Assembly (NCBI GenBank): GCA_032252755.1
Contig: JAVUPY010000041.1
Coordinates: forward strand, 1 to 64,000
DNA: 64,000 bases
Origin: Terriglobia bacterium
GTDB taxonomy: Bacteria; Acidobacteriota; Terriglobia; Terriglobales; Acidobacteriaceae
Direction of reading: 5' to 3'
Below are positions 16,232 to 25,199 of the stretch, one piece after another; the first letter of the stretch is position 1; every line of letters starts with the position of its first letter. The notes under the pieces were generated by a model. That model saw nothing but the letters and a program-made list of their open reading frames with translations, did no database searches and was not told the origin of the DNA. The translations under genes were made by a program, and so were the position numbers.

Positions 16232-18034
16232 TCACACCGTCTCCAACTCTTCTTCCAGGAGCTGCTTGTTATGCAGATCGGTATAGTACCCATTCATTGC
16301 GATTAGTTCGTCGTGCGTTCCGTATTCCACAATCTGCCCATCGTGCAGCACGGCGATCTTATCGGCGTTGCGTACCGTTGAAACGCGGTGCGAAATGAAT
16401 ATGGTCGTTCGCCCCTTCATCACTTCGCGCAGATGATTGAGGATGTAGTCTTCGGTCTGGGTATCGACGCTAGCCAGGGCGTCGTCGAGCACAAGGATCT
16501 TTGGGTCGCGAATCACCGCCCGCGCAATCGCGGTGCGCTGTTTCTGGCCTCCGCTCAGGGTCAACCCTCGCTCGCCCACCATTGTCAAATAGCGGTCCGG
16601 AAAAGCTTCGATCTCGTCCGCAATCCGCGCGATTGTGGCCGCATTTCTGACGTCTTCATCACTCGCATTCTCACTTCCGAACGCAATGTTCTCCCGGATG
16701 GTATCGCTGAATAGAAACGTCTCCTGCGGTACGAATCCAACATTCTTCCGTAGCCACGCCAGCGGATACTCCCGGATCGGGCGCCCGTCGATCAGCACCA
16801 TTCCCGGCTGCGCGTCATAGATTCGCGGAATTAACTGCACCAGCGTCGACTTCCCAGATCCCGTCGGTCCCACGATCGCGAGGCTCGTCCCAGCCATAAT
16901 TCGCAGGTTGATCCCTTTCAGTATTGGCTTGCCCGGCTCATGACTTAGAGCCAGCCCGTCCCCGCCATTCGGCTTCGCCTCGCGCGGATGCGCGAACGTC
17001 AGGTTTCGAAACTCGATATCACCGCGAATCGGTTGCCCAGCCGCAAACCGCATGAGCGCCGGGTCATCCTTGATCCCCGGCTGCACCTGCATAATCTGCG
17101 CAATGCGCCCCATCGACGCTGTCCCACGCTGGAAGATATTGATCACCCAGCCCAGCGCGATCACCGGCCACGTCAACTGGAACATATACATCAGGTACGC
17201 CGTGAAAGCGCCTACCTTGATCCTCCCATGCAGCACTTCCTGTCCACCGACCCACAGCGCAATTGCGATTGCAATGCCGAGCATCGTTTCCAGTGTCGGC
17301 CACAGCATACCCATCAATCGCACCAGCTTGAGGCTGCGATTGATGTACTCGGTATTGTCGCGCTCGAAGCCCCTAATCTCCGCTTCTTCCTGCGCAAACG
17401 CCCGAATAATGCGCGCCCCCGAAAGGTTCTCCTGAACCCGGGCAGTGATTTCCGAGAACATCGCCTGGATCCGCTCGAACCGTTCGTGAATTTGCTTTCC
17501 GAAATACTGCACCACGACACTTGCGATTGGCAGCGGCAAAAACGCCCACAGCGTCAGCTTCGGGCTGATTCCGATCATGTAGTACAGCGCCAGAATGGTA
17601 AACACGATCGTGTTCGCCGAGTACATGATTGCCGGGCCTAGCAGCATGCGCACGGCGTTCAGGTCGTTCGTCGCCCGCGCCATGATGTCACCGGTTCGCG
17701 TCTGCTGGTAAAAGTCGTAGGAGAGCGATTCGAGATGTCGGAACATGTCGTTCCGCAAATCGAACTCGATGTCGCGCGAGATCCCGATCAGGACCTTCCG
17801 CGTAAGGAACTGGAAAATGCCTTTCGCCACCGCAATCCCTATCAGCAGCAAGGCATAGAAAACCAGCGTCCTGTGCAGATGGCGATCGTTCAGGTCGTTG
17901 GTCACCGCCTGGATCACCCGCGGAAACTGAACCCAGATAATATTCGTCAGCAACACCGAAACTGCGCCGACAAGATATCCGCGCCAATACTTTCGCAGGT
18001 AAGGGAATAGCGGCCGAAGATTATGGAAAAACAT
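16232..18034 (-). CDS. ABC transporter, fused permease-ATPase (MsbA-like half exporter)
   Basis: 600 residues when started at ATG 18034 (MFFHNLRPLFPYLRKYWRGY); the frame is open to 18127 but that leader is not conserved in type. Six membrane helices fill the first ~310 residues (type IV ABC exporter fold, with the LMGMLWPTLETMLG region). The nucleotide-binding domain has Walker A GPTGSGKSTL, the signature LSGGQKQR, Walker B ILVLDDALAS and an H-loop ISHRVST. Such homodimers flip lipids (MsbA), drugs or peptides. The minus-strand lptFG fusion lies upstream, supporting a lipid A/LPS role, but the substrate is inferred. Only a weak ribosome-binding site is visible. Confidence 0.9.
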   Translation of the reverse strand: MFFHNLRPLFPYLRKYWRGYLVGAVSVLLTNIIWVQFPRVIQAVTNDLNDRHLHRTLVFYALLLIGIAVAKGIFQFLTRKVLIGISRDIEFDLRNDMFRHLESLSYDFYQQTRTGDIMARATNDLNAVRMLLGPAIMYSANTIVFTILALYYMIGISPKLTLWAFLPLPIASVVVQYFGKQIHERFERIQAMFSEITARVQENLSGARIIRAFAQEEAEIRGFERDNTEYINRSLKLVRLMGMLWPTLETMLGIAIAIALWVGGQEVLHGRIKVGAFTAYLMYMFQLTWPVIALGWVINIFQRGTASMGRIAQIMQVQPGIKDDPALMRFAAGQPIRGDIEFRNLTFAHPREAKPNGGDGLALSHEPGKPILKGINLRIMAGTSLAIVGPTGSGKSTLVQLIPRIYDAQPGMVLIDGRPIREYPLAWLRKNVGFVPQETFLFSDTIRENIAFGSENASDEDVRNAATIARIADEIEAFPDRYLTMVGERGLTLSGGQKQRTAIARAVIRDPKILVLDDALASVDTQTEDYILNHLREVMKGRTTIFISHRVSTVRNADKIAVLHDGQIVEYGTHDELIAMNGYYTDLHNKQLLEEELETV

Positions 18035-18219
18035 GCGCTTTCTTGGATGAAATTGTAACAGGGACGGCTTCGGAGAGTTTTTGACCAATTCGGGAAAGAA
18101 CGGTCGCAAGCAATTAGGATTGGTCAAGAAGGAGAGACTAACCGACCTTCAATGCGAGGCTGCTGAACTATTGGCGCTCTTCTCAGCATTCCAGCTCACC
18201 GCCAAAGGCAGGCGCCGTT

Positions 18220-18295
18220 CAATCGTCAATGATGAAATCGTCAATCGTAAATAGGGTTTTGCAATCGTCAATGAGAAAATCGTCAATCGTCAATC
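18220..18295. repeat. AATCGTCAAT direct repeat cluster, downstream of lptFG
   Basis: The word AATCGTCAAT or close variants (AATCGTAAAT, AAATCGTCAAT) occurs about five times within 76 bp, right before the stop of the minus-strand LptF-LptG gene. A matching cluster lies at 20786-20824 on the other side of the gene, so the gene is framed by direct repeats. Confidence 0.6.
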
Positions 18296-18298
18296 CGG

Positions 18299-20683
18299 CT
18301 AAGTTCTCACCTTCAACACAAGATACCCTCCCCCCAACCCAAAAATAACATCCGGCGCCCAGGCCGCCATCGCCGCCGGCAACTGGTTCGCATTTCCCAT
18401 GGCTTCAAAAAGCCCCGACGCGACGAAATAGGTGATCGCGATCCCAATTGCCACCGCCACACTCGTCAGCGCCCCCCGTCTTCCCGTCGATAGCGCGAAC
18501 GGAACCGCCAGCAGCGCCATCACGAAGGTGATCACCGGGTACGCGAGCTTCATATTGAGTTGCACTTTTAGCCGGACAACATCGAATCCGCTTTGTTGCA
18601 GGTCCTTGATGTACTTCGCCAACTCCTGGTAGTTCATCTCCTGCGACTGCTTCACTTCTTTCTTGAAGTACTCGGGCCGCTCAGTCGCCTCTTTCGGGAA
18701 AGTCGCCACGTCGAAGGTCCGGTAGTCCTCGATGGCCGAACCATTGAAAGTCCGGGCCCATCCATCTTCGAACACCCACTTCTGCAATGTCGGCTCCCAG
18801 TGTGCGCGTGCGGCGTAGATCCGCCTGGTCATCTGGAACGTCTTCGGATCGAACTGGAAGATCGAGATATTCGCGAACCGGTTCTGATCCGGGTCGTAGA
18901 ACTCGTAGTAGTAAATCGTGTTCTGCTGCCCGAAAATCCACTTCCTGTCCGGCCTTAAATACGTCTGTGCTGGCTTGCCCTTGATCTCGTTACGCAACGT
19001 CTCCTGCCGTGTGTTTGCCGTCGGAATATAAAGTTGATCGAAGAAGAACAATCCCGCCGACAGCACCGCCGCAATCACAAGGATCGGGAAGATGATCCGG
19101 TAGACGCTTACCCCCGTCGCCTTCATCGCTGTGATCTCGTTCGATTTCTGCATCAGGCCGAACGTAACCAGCACCGCCAGCAGCACGCAAAGCGGCAGTA
19201 TCTGGTACAGCAGCGACGGCGTCACGTTGATCAGGTACTCGATCTGCATCAGAACAGGGACCTTATTCCGCACGATATCGCTCAGCAGCTCGAAATACGT
19301 GAACAGCAGCACCAGGAGCAGGAACGTCATCACGATCATTCCCACGTAAAGGAAGAAATCCCGCAGAATCAAATCATCGAAAATGAGCGGGAACTTCGCA
19401 CTGAAAAATCTCTTTCGGCTGATCGCCCGGTCAAAGGCGCTGACCTCGTCCGTCGAAACCGCCTCCGGCAGCGCCTCGCCTTTCGCGAACCGCCCTTTCA
19501 ATCTCTGAAAGGCCAAACCAATCGACCCAATCTCGATCGGATGTTTGTCCGCACGCCACATCAGAAACACTCCGGCCACGAAGAAGACGATATTTGCCAT
19601 CCAGACCGCTATCGCCGGGTCCATCTTCCCCGACCGTCCCAACGAAATCCCGAACAGCGAAATCAGGTAATAAGCAAAGACCAGCAGGATGGTCAGCACG
19701 AACCCCGTCGCCTTGCCGCCTTTGCGTGATGACAGCCCCAGCGGAATCCCGACCAGCGCCAGCACCAGGCACGACGTCGGCAGCGCCAACCGCCGGTGGA
19801 ACTCCACCTCGTACCAGCGCGCCAGCGCCTTCGGATCGTTAGCCTTCACTCCCGGCCTGTTTGGCTCTGCATTCACGTCGGGATGATTCGCGCGCCACAA
19901 CAACTCGCGCGTGCTCATCTGTGCGACGGGAACCAGCTCTTTCTTATTGCCGTTATCCGACTTCGGCAGCGGAATCGATATATCCGTTTCCTTGAACGTC
20001 GAAATCGAGAACTGGTCCGGCTGCCCCCTCGGATTCTCCTGCTGCGACCCATTCGTCAGGTGCAGACGAATCCTGTCCTGACCCTCGGGCACCACCACGC
20101 CCTGCTGTGCCACCGTTACCTTCGGTGACCCCTGTGCGCTGATATCCGCCAGGAACACACCTTTCCACAGCGCCGCCTTCGGAGCAGTCTTCGCGTCCTC
20201 CACGTACAGAACGTAGTTCTTGAAATCTTCGTAGAAAACTCGCGGCTGAATCTCAAACGAGGCCTGCGACGTCTTCAACTTATCCTGCAACCGTCCCAGC
20301 CCGGCCGCCGACATCGGCGCGATCCAGACGCTGTTCGCCATCGCCAGCGCCCAAGTCACTATCGCGAAGATCGCAATCACGCGCAGGAACATCCACGATC
20401 CCTGCCCGCTCGCCCTGATCGCCGTGACTTCGCTGTCCGCCGCCAGCCGGCTCAGCCCAATCAGGATGCCGACCAGCACTCCCATCGGCAGCGTGATCGT
20501 CAACGCCATCGGTAATGTGAAGAAGAAAATCTCGGCGACACTCGGCAGTGGTGCGCTGTTGCGCACCACGAGTTCGAGCAGCTTCCCCAAATCACGCATG
20601 AAAATCACAAACGTGAACAGGGAAGCCCCAATCAATCCGTGGGAGATCACTTCGCCGAGAATGTACCGCGTGAAAATCCGCAA
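18299..20683 (-). CDS. LptF-LptG fusion: inner-membrane permease of the LPS transporter
   Basis: About 794 residues, twice the normal length of LptF or LptG. Two complete YjgP/YjgQ units follow each other: the first has RIFTRYILGEVISHGLIGAS and FFTLPMALTITLPMGVLVG, the second LRDFFLYVGMIVMTFLLLVLL and LLYQILPLCVLLAVLVTFG, each with a periplasmic beta-jellyroll insert between helix 3 and 4. Start TTG 20683 is preferred: in-frame ATG 20788 would prepend ~35 residues that are translated intergenic repeats. LptF and LptG work with the LptB ATPase to extract LPS; LptB, LptC and LptA are not here. It lies between a MsbA-like exporter and GH57. Confidence 0.92.
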   Translation of the reverse strand: MRIFTRYILGEVISHGLIGASLFTFVIFMRDLGKLLELVVRNSAPLPSVAEIFFFTLPMALTITLPMGVLVGILIGLSRLAADSEVTAIRASGQGSWMFLRVIAIFAIVTWALAMANSVWIAPMSAAGLGRLQDKLKTSQASFEIQPRVFYEDFKNYVLYVEDAKTAPKAALWKGVFLADISAQGSPKVTVAQQGVVVPEGQDRIRLHLTNGSQQENPRGQPDQFSISTFKETDISIPLPKSDNGNKKELVPVAQMSTRELLWRANHPDVNAEPNRPGVKANDPKALARWYEVEFHRRLALPTSCLVLALVGIPLGLSSRKGGKATGFVLTILLVFAYYLISLFGISLGRSGKMDPAIAVWMANIVFFVAGVFLMWRADKHPIEIGSIGLAFQRLKGRFAKGEALPEAVSTDEVSAFDRAISRKRFFSAKFPLIFDDLILRDFFLYVGMIVMTFLLLVLLFTYFELLSDIVRNKVPVLMQIEYLINVTPSLLYQILPLCVLLAVLVTFGLMQKSNEITAMKATGVSVYRIIFPILVIAAVLSAGLFFFDQLYIPTANTRQETLRNEIKGKPAQTYLRPDRKWIFGQQNTIYYYEFYDPDQNRFANISIFQFDPKTFQMTRRIYAARAHWEPTLQKWVFEDGWARTFNGSAIEDYRTFDVATFPKEATERPEYFKKEVKQSQEMNYQELAKYIKDLQQSGFDVVRLKVQLNMKLAYPVITFVMALLAVPFALSTGRRGALTSVAVAIGIAITYFVASGLFEAMGNANQLPAAMAAWAPDVIFGLGGGYLVLKVRT

Positions 20684-20785
20684 GCTATCAATCCAGCACT
20701 GTTGTGGTGGGGGCGGGCGACCTCGCCTGCCCGGACGAGCAACGCTCGCCCTCAATACGTCGTTTCGACATTCGTCATTGTCTTT

Positions 20786-20824
20786 CAATCGTCAATGACA
20801 AATTCGTCAATCGTCAATTGCAAT
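20786..20824. repeat. AATCGTCAAT direct repeat cluster, upstream of lptFG
   Basis: CAATCGTCAATGACAAATTC, then GTCAATCGTCAATTG: three copies of the word within 39 bp. It mirrors the cluster at 18220-18295 on the other side of the LptF-LptG gene. Between it and the gene start (20711-20750) lies a GGGCGGGCGACC/GCCTGCCC and GGACGAGCAACGCTCGCCC compound palindrome. Confidence 0.6.
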
Positions 20825-20904
20825 GCTACCACTCCACCTACTTCCCTCAATTCCCCCAAGCTGTTACCTTTTTAGTTCGATACTGTCAGGGGCCCAAACT
20901 AATA

Positions 20905-23175
20905 ATGTCTACTGGAATCGTCCGCGTCGTCCTTCTCTGGCACATGCACCAGCCCTACTACAAGAACCTGGTCACCGGGGAGATCCGTCTGCCTTGGGTT
21001 CGGCTTCATGCCAGCAAGGACTACTACGGGATGGTGAAGCTGCTCGACGAATTCCCGCAGGTTCACCAGAACTTCAACCTGGTCCCTTCACTCGTCACGC
21101 AACTCCAGGACTACATCTCCGGCAACTTCCGCGCACCGTTCTATGACGCTGCCTCCAAGCCCGCAGCTCAGCTCTCACCCGACGAAAAGCGCTTTATCCT
21201 CGGCTACTTCTTCCAGGCGAACCCGACCCACCTTATCGGCCGCTACCCGCGCTACCGGGATCTTTACGAGCGCTTCAAGGGCGTTGGAGAAGACCCCGCG
21301 CGCGCCGAATCCCTCTTCACCACCCGCGACTACACCGACCTGCAGGTGCTGTCGCAACTTGCCTGGATCGACGAATATTGGCTTGCCCAACCCGACGTCC
21401 AGGAACTGATTGCCAAGCGCGAGGGCTACTCGACACAGGACCAGCAGTTTGTACTGCGCAAGCAGCAGGAAATCCTCCGCGCCGTCATTCCCGCCTACCG
21501 CGACGCCGCTGCGAAGGGCTCCGTCGAACTCTCGCCCACTCCGTACTATCACCCGATCCTGCCGCTGGTCTGCGACACCAATATCGGCGCCGTTTCGTCT
21601 TCGGCGCTTGCGCTCCCGCAGAACCGCTTCCAGCGTCCCGAAGACGCCAACGAGCAGATCCGCCGCGCCGTCGACTTCCACGAAAAGACCTTTGGCCTTC
21701 GCCCGAAGGGCATGTGGCCGTCCGAGGGCAGCGTCTCCGAAGAGGTCCTCGGCTTAGCGGCGAAGAACGGCCTCAACTGGCTCGCTACCGACGAAGGTGT
21801 TCTAGGCCGCTCGCTCGATTACCTGTTTACTCGCGACGGCGATGGCCGCCTCTCCGCCGACAGCGCCGATCGCCTCTACCGCATCTATCGCTACGAGAAG
21901 TCCGACACGCGCATCCACCTCCTCTTCCGGGATCACCGCATCTCCGACCTCATCGGCTTCGTCTACGCCAACATGTCCGCGCGCGACGCAGCCTCGCACC
22001 TGCTCCAGACCATCAGGCAATCCGCCGAACCGGTCGTGAAGAAGGGAAGCGATGCCGTTGTGCCAATCATCCTCGACGGCGAGAACGCATGGGAGAACTT
22101 CCCCAACAACGGCCGCGACTTCCTCCGCTTCTTCTACGAGGGACTGACGAAGGATCCCGGCGTCCAGGCTTGTACCATCTCGGAAGCGATTGCGCTCGCC
22201 AACCCGAAACAGATCGGGCCTCTCAAGTCGCTGGTTCCCGGATCGTGGATCAACGCAAACTTCAATGTCTGGATCGGTACGAAGGAAGACAATCGCTCGT
22301 GGGATTACCTGGACGCGGCGCGCACTTTTTACGAGGAGCACGCCCCCGAGGTCCCCGAAGCCAAGCGCAAGCTCGCCTACGAAGAACTTTTGATCGCCGA
22401 AGGCAGCGACTGGAACTGGTGGTACGGTCCCGAACATCACTCCGCCAACGACCGCGACTTCGACGAGCTGTACCGCTCGCACCTCTCCAACGTGTACCAG
22501 CTTCTCGGCGCCGAAGCTCCCGACTACCTTGCACAGCCCATCGCCGCGCCAGCCGTCCGTCCCACAACCACGCCGCAAACCGCCTACATCTCGCCGCGCA
22601 TCAACGGCCGCGTCGACAGCTACTTCGACTGGATGGGCTCCGCCATGTACGCCGCCGATCGCCGCACCAGTTCCATGCACGGCAAGCAGTTCGTCCTCGA
22701 CACCATCTTCGCCGGCGTCAACGACTCCGTGCTCAACGTGCGCGCCGACTTCACCCAACCGCTCGAACCCGGTGACTGCGAACTCCGCGCGCACGTCGAA
22801 GTCTGTTGCGGCGACGCTAACGCGCATTCGCCGACCAACTCGCATGCGGCAGGGAAGCACATCTTCCGCCTCGACGCCCACATCCTCGACGGCAAACTCC
22901 AGTCCTGGTCGCTGCTGGAAGAGAACGGCGCCGAGCGCCTGCGCGCCCAGGACGATGGCCTCACCGCCGGCCTCGAAGTCGCACTGCAGAAAATCTTCGA
23001 GGCGCGAATCCCGTTCACTCTCCTCGGCGTCACCCCCGGCGACGAACTCCGCCTCCGCGTAAGCGTCTGGCGCGACCGCCTCCCGATCGACGCGCTGCCG
23101 CTCGAAGGCAGCGTCATCCTCAGCGTCGTGCCGGAAGAAGACCTGGTGGCGAACTCGTATGCGGTAAGCAGGTAA
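20905..23175 (+). CDS. Glycoside hydrolase family 57 (amylase/branching-enzyme type)
   Basis: 756 residues from ATG 20905; the frame is open to 20704 but the extra 67 codons translate intergenic repeats. GH57 region 1 is LWHMHQPYY (residues ~11-19), region 3 is MWPSEGSVSEE (~270-280, with the nucleophile Glu), and region 4 resembles LDGENAWENFPNNG (~390, with the acid/base Asp/Glu). A long C-terminal part (from ~560) carries two beta-rich segments. Members act on alpha-1,4-glucans; this variant with a DUF3536-like tail is of unknown exact activity. It is divergent from lptFG and has no signal peptide, so it is intracellular and possibly glycogen-related. Confidence 0.85.
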   Translation: MSTGIVRVVLLWHMHQPYYKNLVTGEIRLPWVRLHASKDYYGMVKLLDEFPQVHQNFNLVPSLVTQLQDYISGNFRAPFYDAASKPAAQLSPDEKRFILGYFFQANPTHLIGRYPRYRDLYERFKGVGEDPARAESLFTTRDYTDLQVLSQLAWIDEYWLAQPDVQELIAKREGYSTQDQQFVLRKQQEILRAVIPAYRDAAAKGSVELSPTPYYHPILPLVCDTNIGAVSSSALALPQNRFQRPEDANEQIRRAVDFHEKTFGLRPKGMWPSEGSVSEEVLGLAAKNGLNWLATDEGVLGRSLDYLFTRDGDGRLSADSADRLYRIYRYEKSDTRIHLLFRDHRISDLIGFVYANMSARDAASHLLQTIRQSAEPVVKKGSDAVVPIILDGENAWENFPNNGRDFLRFFYEGLTKDPGVQACTISEAIALANPKQIGPLKSLVPGSWINANFNVWIGTKEDNRSWDYLDAARTFYEEHAPEVPEAKRKLAYEELLIAEGSDWNWWYGPEHHSANDRDFDELYRSHLSNVYQLLGAEAPDYLAQPIAAPAVRPTTTPQTAYISPRINGRVDSYFDWMGSAMYAADRRTSSMHGKQFVLDTIFAGVNDSVLNVRADFTQPLEPGDCELRAHVEVCCGDANAHSPTNSHAAGKHIFRLDAHILDGKLQSWSLLEENGAERLRAQDDGLTAGLEVALQKIFEARIPFTLLGVTPGDELRLRVSVWRDRLPIDALPLEGSVILSVVPEEDLVANSYAVSR

Positions 23176-23223
23176 GCCGACAGAATCGTGCCATCAGGCG
23201 AACGGGCCATCGAGAGCCACCCC

Positions 23224-24162
23224 CTAGTTTCCCGCTTGTGTTGTTTCAATGAGTTGCGGAAATTTTGGCGGAAGATCTATGAGAGGGTTGGGGTTAAATC
23301 CCAAAATACAGTCGGCGTAGGAGTTAGCGTCGGTTTTTGAGGTGTCATGAGCGGAGCGACGAGAGTCGCGGAGCCGAAGGACGTTTTGTTTCTCGTCGGC
23401 GGACGCGATCTGGCGTCGCGCGTTCGCGCGACTCGAGGGAAAGTTGGGTTCGTTTTCCCCGGGCTCACGCCCGGGGCTACTTTCTCGGAGCGAGTTCGAG
23501 GCGGTCTCGGGGATTGGGGTGGTTTCGGGGGCAGTGGCTTCGGAAGAGGAGACAAAAGGTCCTTCGACTACGCGCGATACAGCCGCGCTCCGCTCAGGAT
23601 GACACGGTTGAGTGGATGCGTCGGCAGCATCAGTATCAGCATCGCGGACGAGGCGGTCGCCTTCGCGGCGGTAGCCGGCGGGGAGTTTGGGGAGTTTGCG
23701 ACAGTTGCGGGGGGATAAACACGTTTCTTTTTTGGGGCAGGTGGCGCATTTTTCTTTGGCGGGGCGCATGGCGCGGGCGCGTTCCATTTCGAGTTCCATG
23801 TCGAGTTCGGGGCATTCGCGGACGGGTTCGCGGGCGCAGAGGCCGGAGTAAGGTATGCGGGCCTGGAGCGCGAGTTGGAGCGAGTAGAGCAGGGCGGTGC
23901 CCATTTTGACCTCGATGCGGTGGTCGAGGAGGCCGCGCTGGATTTCCATGATGGAGACGAGGATGGCTTCGGGGCCGTCGAGGAGCGGGAGTTCGATCCC
24001 GGTGTTTTTGTTCATGCCGACGGGGCCGCCGAGTCGGACGCGGCGCTGGTCTCGCTTTTGCCACTGGTAGTGGAAGTAGCAAAGAGTGTGGTGGCGCAAG
24101 GCGGGGGAGCCGCATTTGATGCCGTTGGTTTTGATGTGGGTGCAGAGGCGAAGAGCAGCCAT
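23224..24162 (-). CDS. Cys/His-finger hypothetical protein with repeat-derived C-terminal half
   Basis: 312 residues. The N-terminal ~35 residues have CTHIKTNGIKCGS and HHTLCYFHYQWQKRD, a C-x-H/C-x-H pattern that could bind zinc. A helical core follows (EAILVSIMEIQRGLLDHRIEVKMG). A second Cys cluster is CATCPKKETCLSPRNC. The C-terminal half (from ~residue 185) corresponds to DNA repeats read in frame: two family-B copies (CHPERSAAVSRVVEGPF and NVLRLRDSRRSAHD) and one family-C copy. It is plausibly a non-conserved extension. This acidobacterial-type finger protein has no known function. Stand-alone gene. Confidence 0.6.
   Translation of the reverse strand: MAALRLCTHIKTNGIKCGSPALRHHTLCYFHYQWQKRDQRRVRLGGPVGMNKNTGIELPLLDGPEAILVSIMEIQRGLLDHRIEVKMGTALLYSLQLALQARIPYSGLCAREPVRECPELDMELEMERARAMRPAKEKCATCPKKETCLSPRNCRKLPKLPAGYRREGDRLVRDADTDAADASTQPCHPERSAAVSRVVEGPFVSSSEATAPETTPIPETASNSLRESSPGREPGENEPNFPSSRANARRQIASADEKQNVLRLRDSRRSAHDTSKTDANSYADCILGFNPNPLIDLPPKFPQLIETTQAGN
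23338..23392. repeat. Repeat family B copy within the finger-protein ORF
   Basis: GTGTCATGAGCGGAGCGACG and AGTCGCGGAGCCGAAGGACG form a copy of the dispersed element. It lies 49 bp before the unit C copy at 23457. Its presence keeps the reading frame open. Confidence 0.65.
23457..23486. repeat. Repeat family C copy (CCCCGGGCTCACGCCCGGGG)
   Basis: CCCCGGGC-TCAC-GCCCGGGG is a palindrome followed by CTACTTTC. The second copy, with compensating changes (CCCCGGAC-TCAC-GTCCGGGG CTACTTTC), lies at 25977-26007. Stem bases covary between the copies. Confidence 0.7.
23555..23606. repeat. Repeat family B copy within the finger-protein ORF
   Basis: GGTCCTTCGACTACGCGCG followed by ATACAGCCGCGCTCCGCTCA and GGATGACACGG. 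This is the commonest form of the element: a palindromic unit bounded by GGTCCTTCGACT and CTCAGGATGACA. Confidence 0.7.
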
Positions 24163-24602
24163 GGGAAGCTCCTTGTTGGGTACCGGGTGCCGGGTAAGAC
24201 GTCACAGGTCGCAGGTCCCAGGTCGCAAAAGACCGCAAGCGAACGGGTACCAGGTACCGGGTGCCGGTCAAAAAAGTTAGAAGGCAAAGGGAAAAGGGCA
24301 GAACGGAAAAGCCGAAGCTCTTCGGTTTTGCCCTTTTCCCTCTGCCTTTGCCTTGCTTTTTTCTCTCTATTTTCAGAATAGCAAATTGGGTATGGCTACT
24401 GTGACATCGGGGCGGAATTTATATTTCGAATGGAATGATGAGGTTGCGGTGAAAATGACAATATTTGTCTCTTGACAAGAATTGTCTCAAAGCGAGAAAG
24501 GCATGGGCTAATGATGTGCGCTGAAGCCATAAAATGAATTAATGCGTGAGAAGCCCTGTTACCGACAGTTATCCTGAAAATCGCGGTTATCATTGATTAC
24601 CT
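24163..24602. other. 440-bp intergenic region of repeats, no gene
   Basis: Contains a tandem of GGTACCGGGTGCCGGGT-like words (24176-24272, family D), then a long imperfect hairpin (24282-24353: AAGGCAAAGGGAAAAGGGC pairing with GCCCTTTTCCCTCTGCCTTT), then AT-richer DNA before the exported protein gene at 24603. No coding sequence is supported. Confidence 0.55.
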
Positions 24603-25199
24603 ATGAAGCCTTCTATGAGACATTTTGTTGTTGCGTTCCTCTTGTCCTTCGCGATGATGCACGGGCAAGCTGTGAGAAACGATTTTTCTTCCATGGTAGC
24701 CGCAGGCAAAGTGAATCTAGATACCTATCAGAACTCAGTATTGGGAATAACGCTTTCGGCTCCGAAGGCACACTGGGAGGTACGAGGACCTATCAGTGCG
24801 GCGAGGCGACAGGGACGTTTGATCGATGCTGTTTACGACTCGGGCGTGCCTGAGCGCGGACCTCATGAGAACTACACCCTCGGCCTACTTGTTGAGTCTC
24901 AGGAGAATTACCCTAAAGGGACAACACTAGACGAATACGCACAAAGAATCGGACAACATGTGGCAGATGAAAACGTGAAGATTTACCGGGAGAGAACTCC
25001 TCTCACCGTCCAAGAGGTTCCATTTGTAGGCACCATCTTCCGCTTCTATCAGAGGTCCGACTTTGGCTACTATCGCGGCCTATATTCAACCGTTCTCAAC
25101 GGGTACTTTGTGACCATTGAAGTGCAGTGCGGAGAGGAAGAACGCCTCCAAAGACTGTTGTTACAAGCGCTTCAGATCACTCGAAAACCGAAGCGATAA
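24603..25199 (+). CDS. Exported protein of unknown function
   Basis: 198 residues with a signal peptide (MKPSMRHFVVAFLLSFAMMHG, or from ATG 24615). The mature domain is alpha/beta (DTYQNSVLGITLSAPKAHWEV; ESQENYPKGTTLDEYAQRIGQHV; a final VEVQCGEEERLQRLLLQAL). It looks like the PsbP/MOG1-type 'exported lipid or membrane-associated' fold seen in many small exported proteins, but this is only a resemblance. There is no catalytic motif. It lies among repeats, the codon use looks less GC-rich than neighbours, and no operon partner is visible, so a recently acquired gene is possible. Confidence 0.65.
   Translation: MKPSMRHFVVAFLLSFAMMHGQAVRNDFSSMVAAGKVNLDTYQNSVLGITLSAPKAHWEVRGPISAARRQGRLIDAVYDSGVPERGPHENYTLGLLVESQENYPKGTTLDEYAQRIGQHVADENVKIYRERTPLTVQEVPFVGTIFRFYQRSDFGYYRGLYSTVLNGYFVTIEVQCGEEERLQRLLLQALQITRKPKR

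Noticed and set aside
20684-20788. 35-residue N-terminal extension of the LptF-LptG gene
   Set aside because: Corresponds to the GGGCGGGCGACC palindrome and the AATCGTCAAT repeat; permease homology begins at the later TTG.
18220-20824. AATCGTCAAT clusters as a CRISPR array
   Set aside because: Units are about 10-20 bp with no regular spacers and no cas genes; they are short direct repeats.
21378-22775. 465-codon frame overlapping the GH57 gene
   Set aside because: Arg/Pro/Leu-rich translation of a shifted frame; GH57 motifs are in the other frame.
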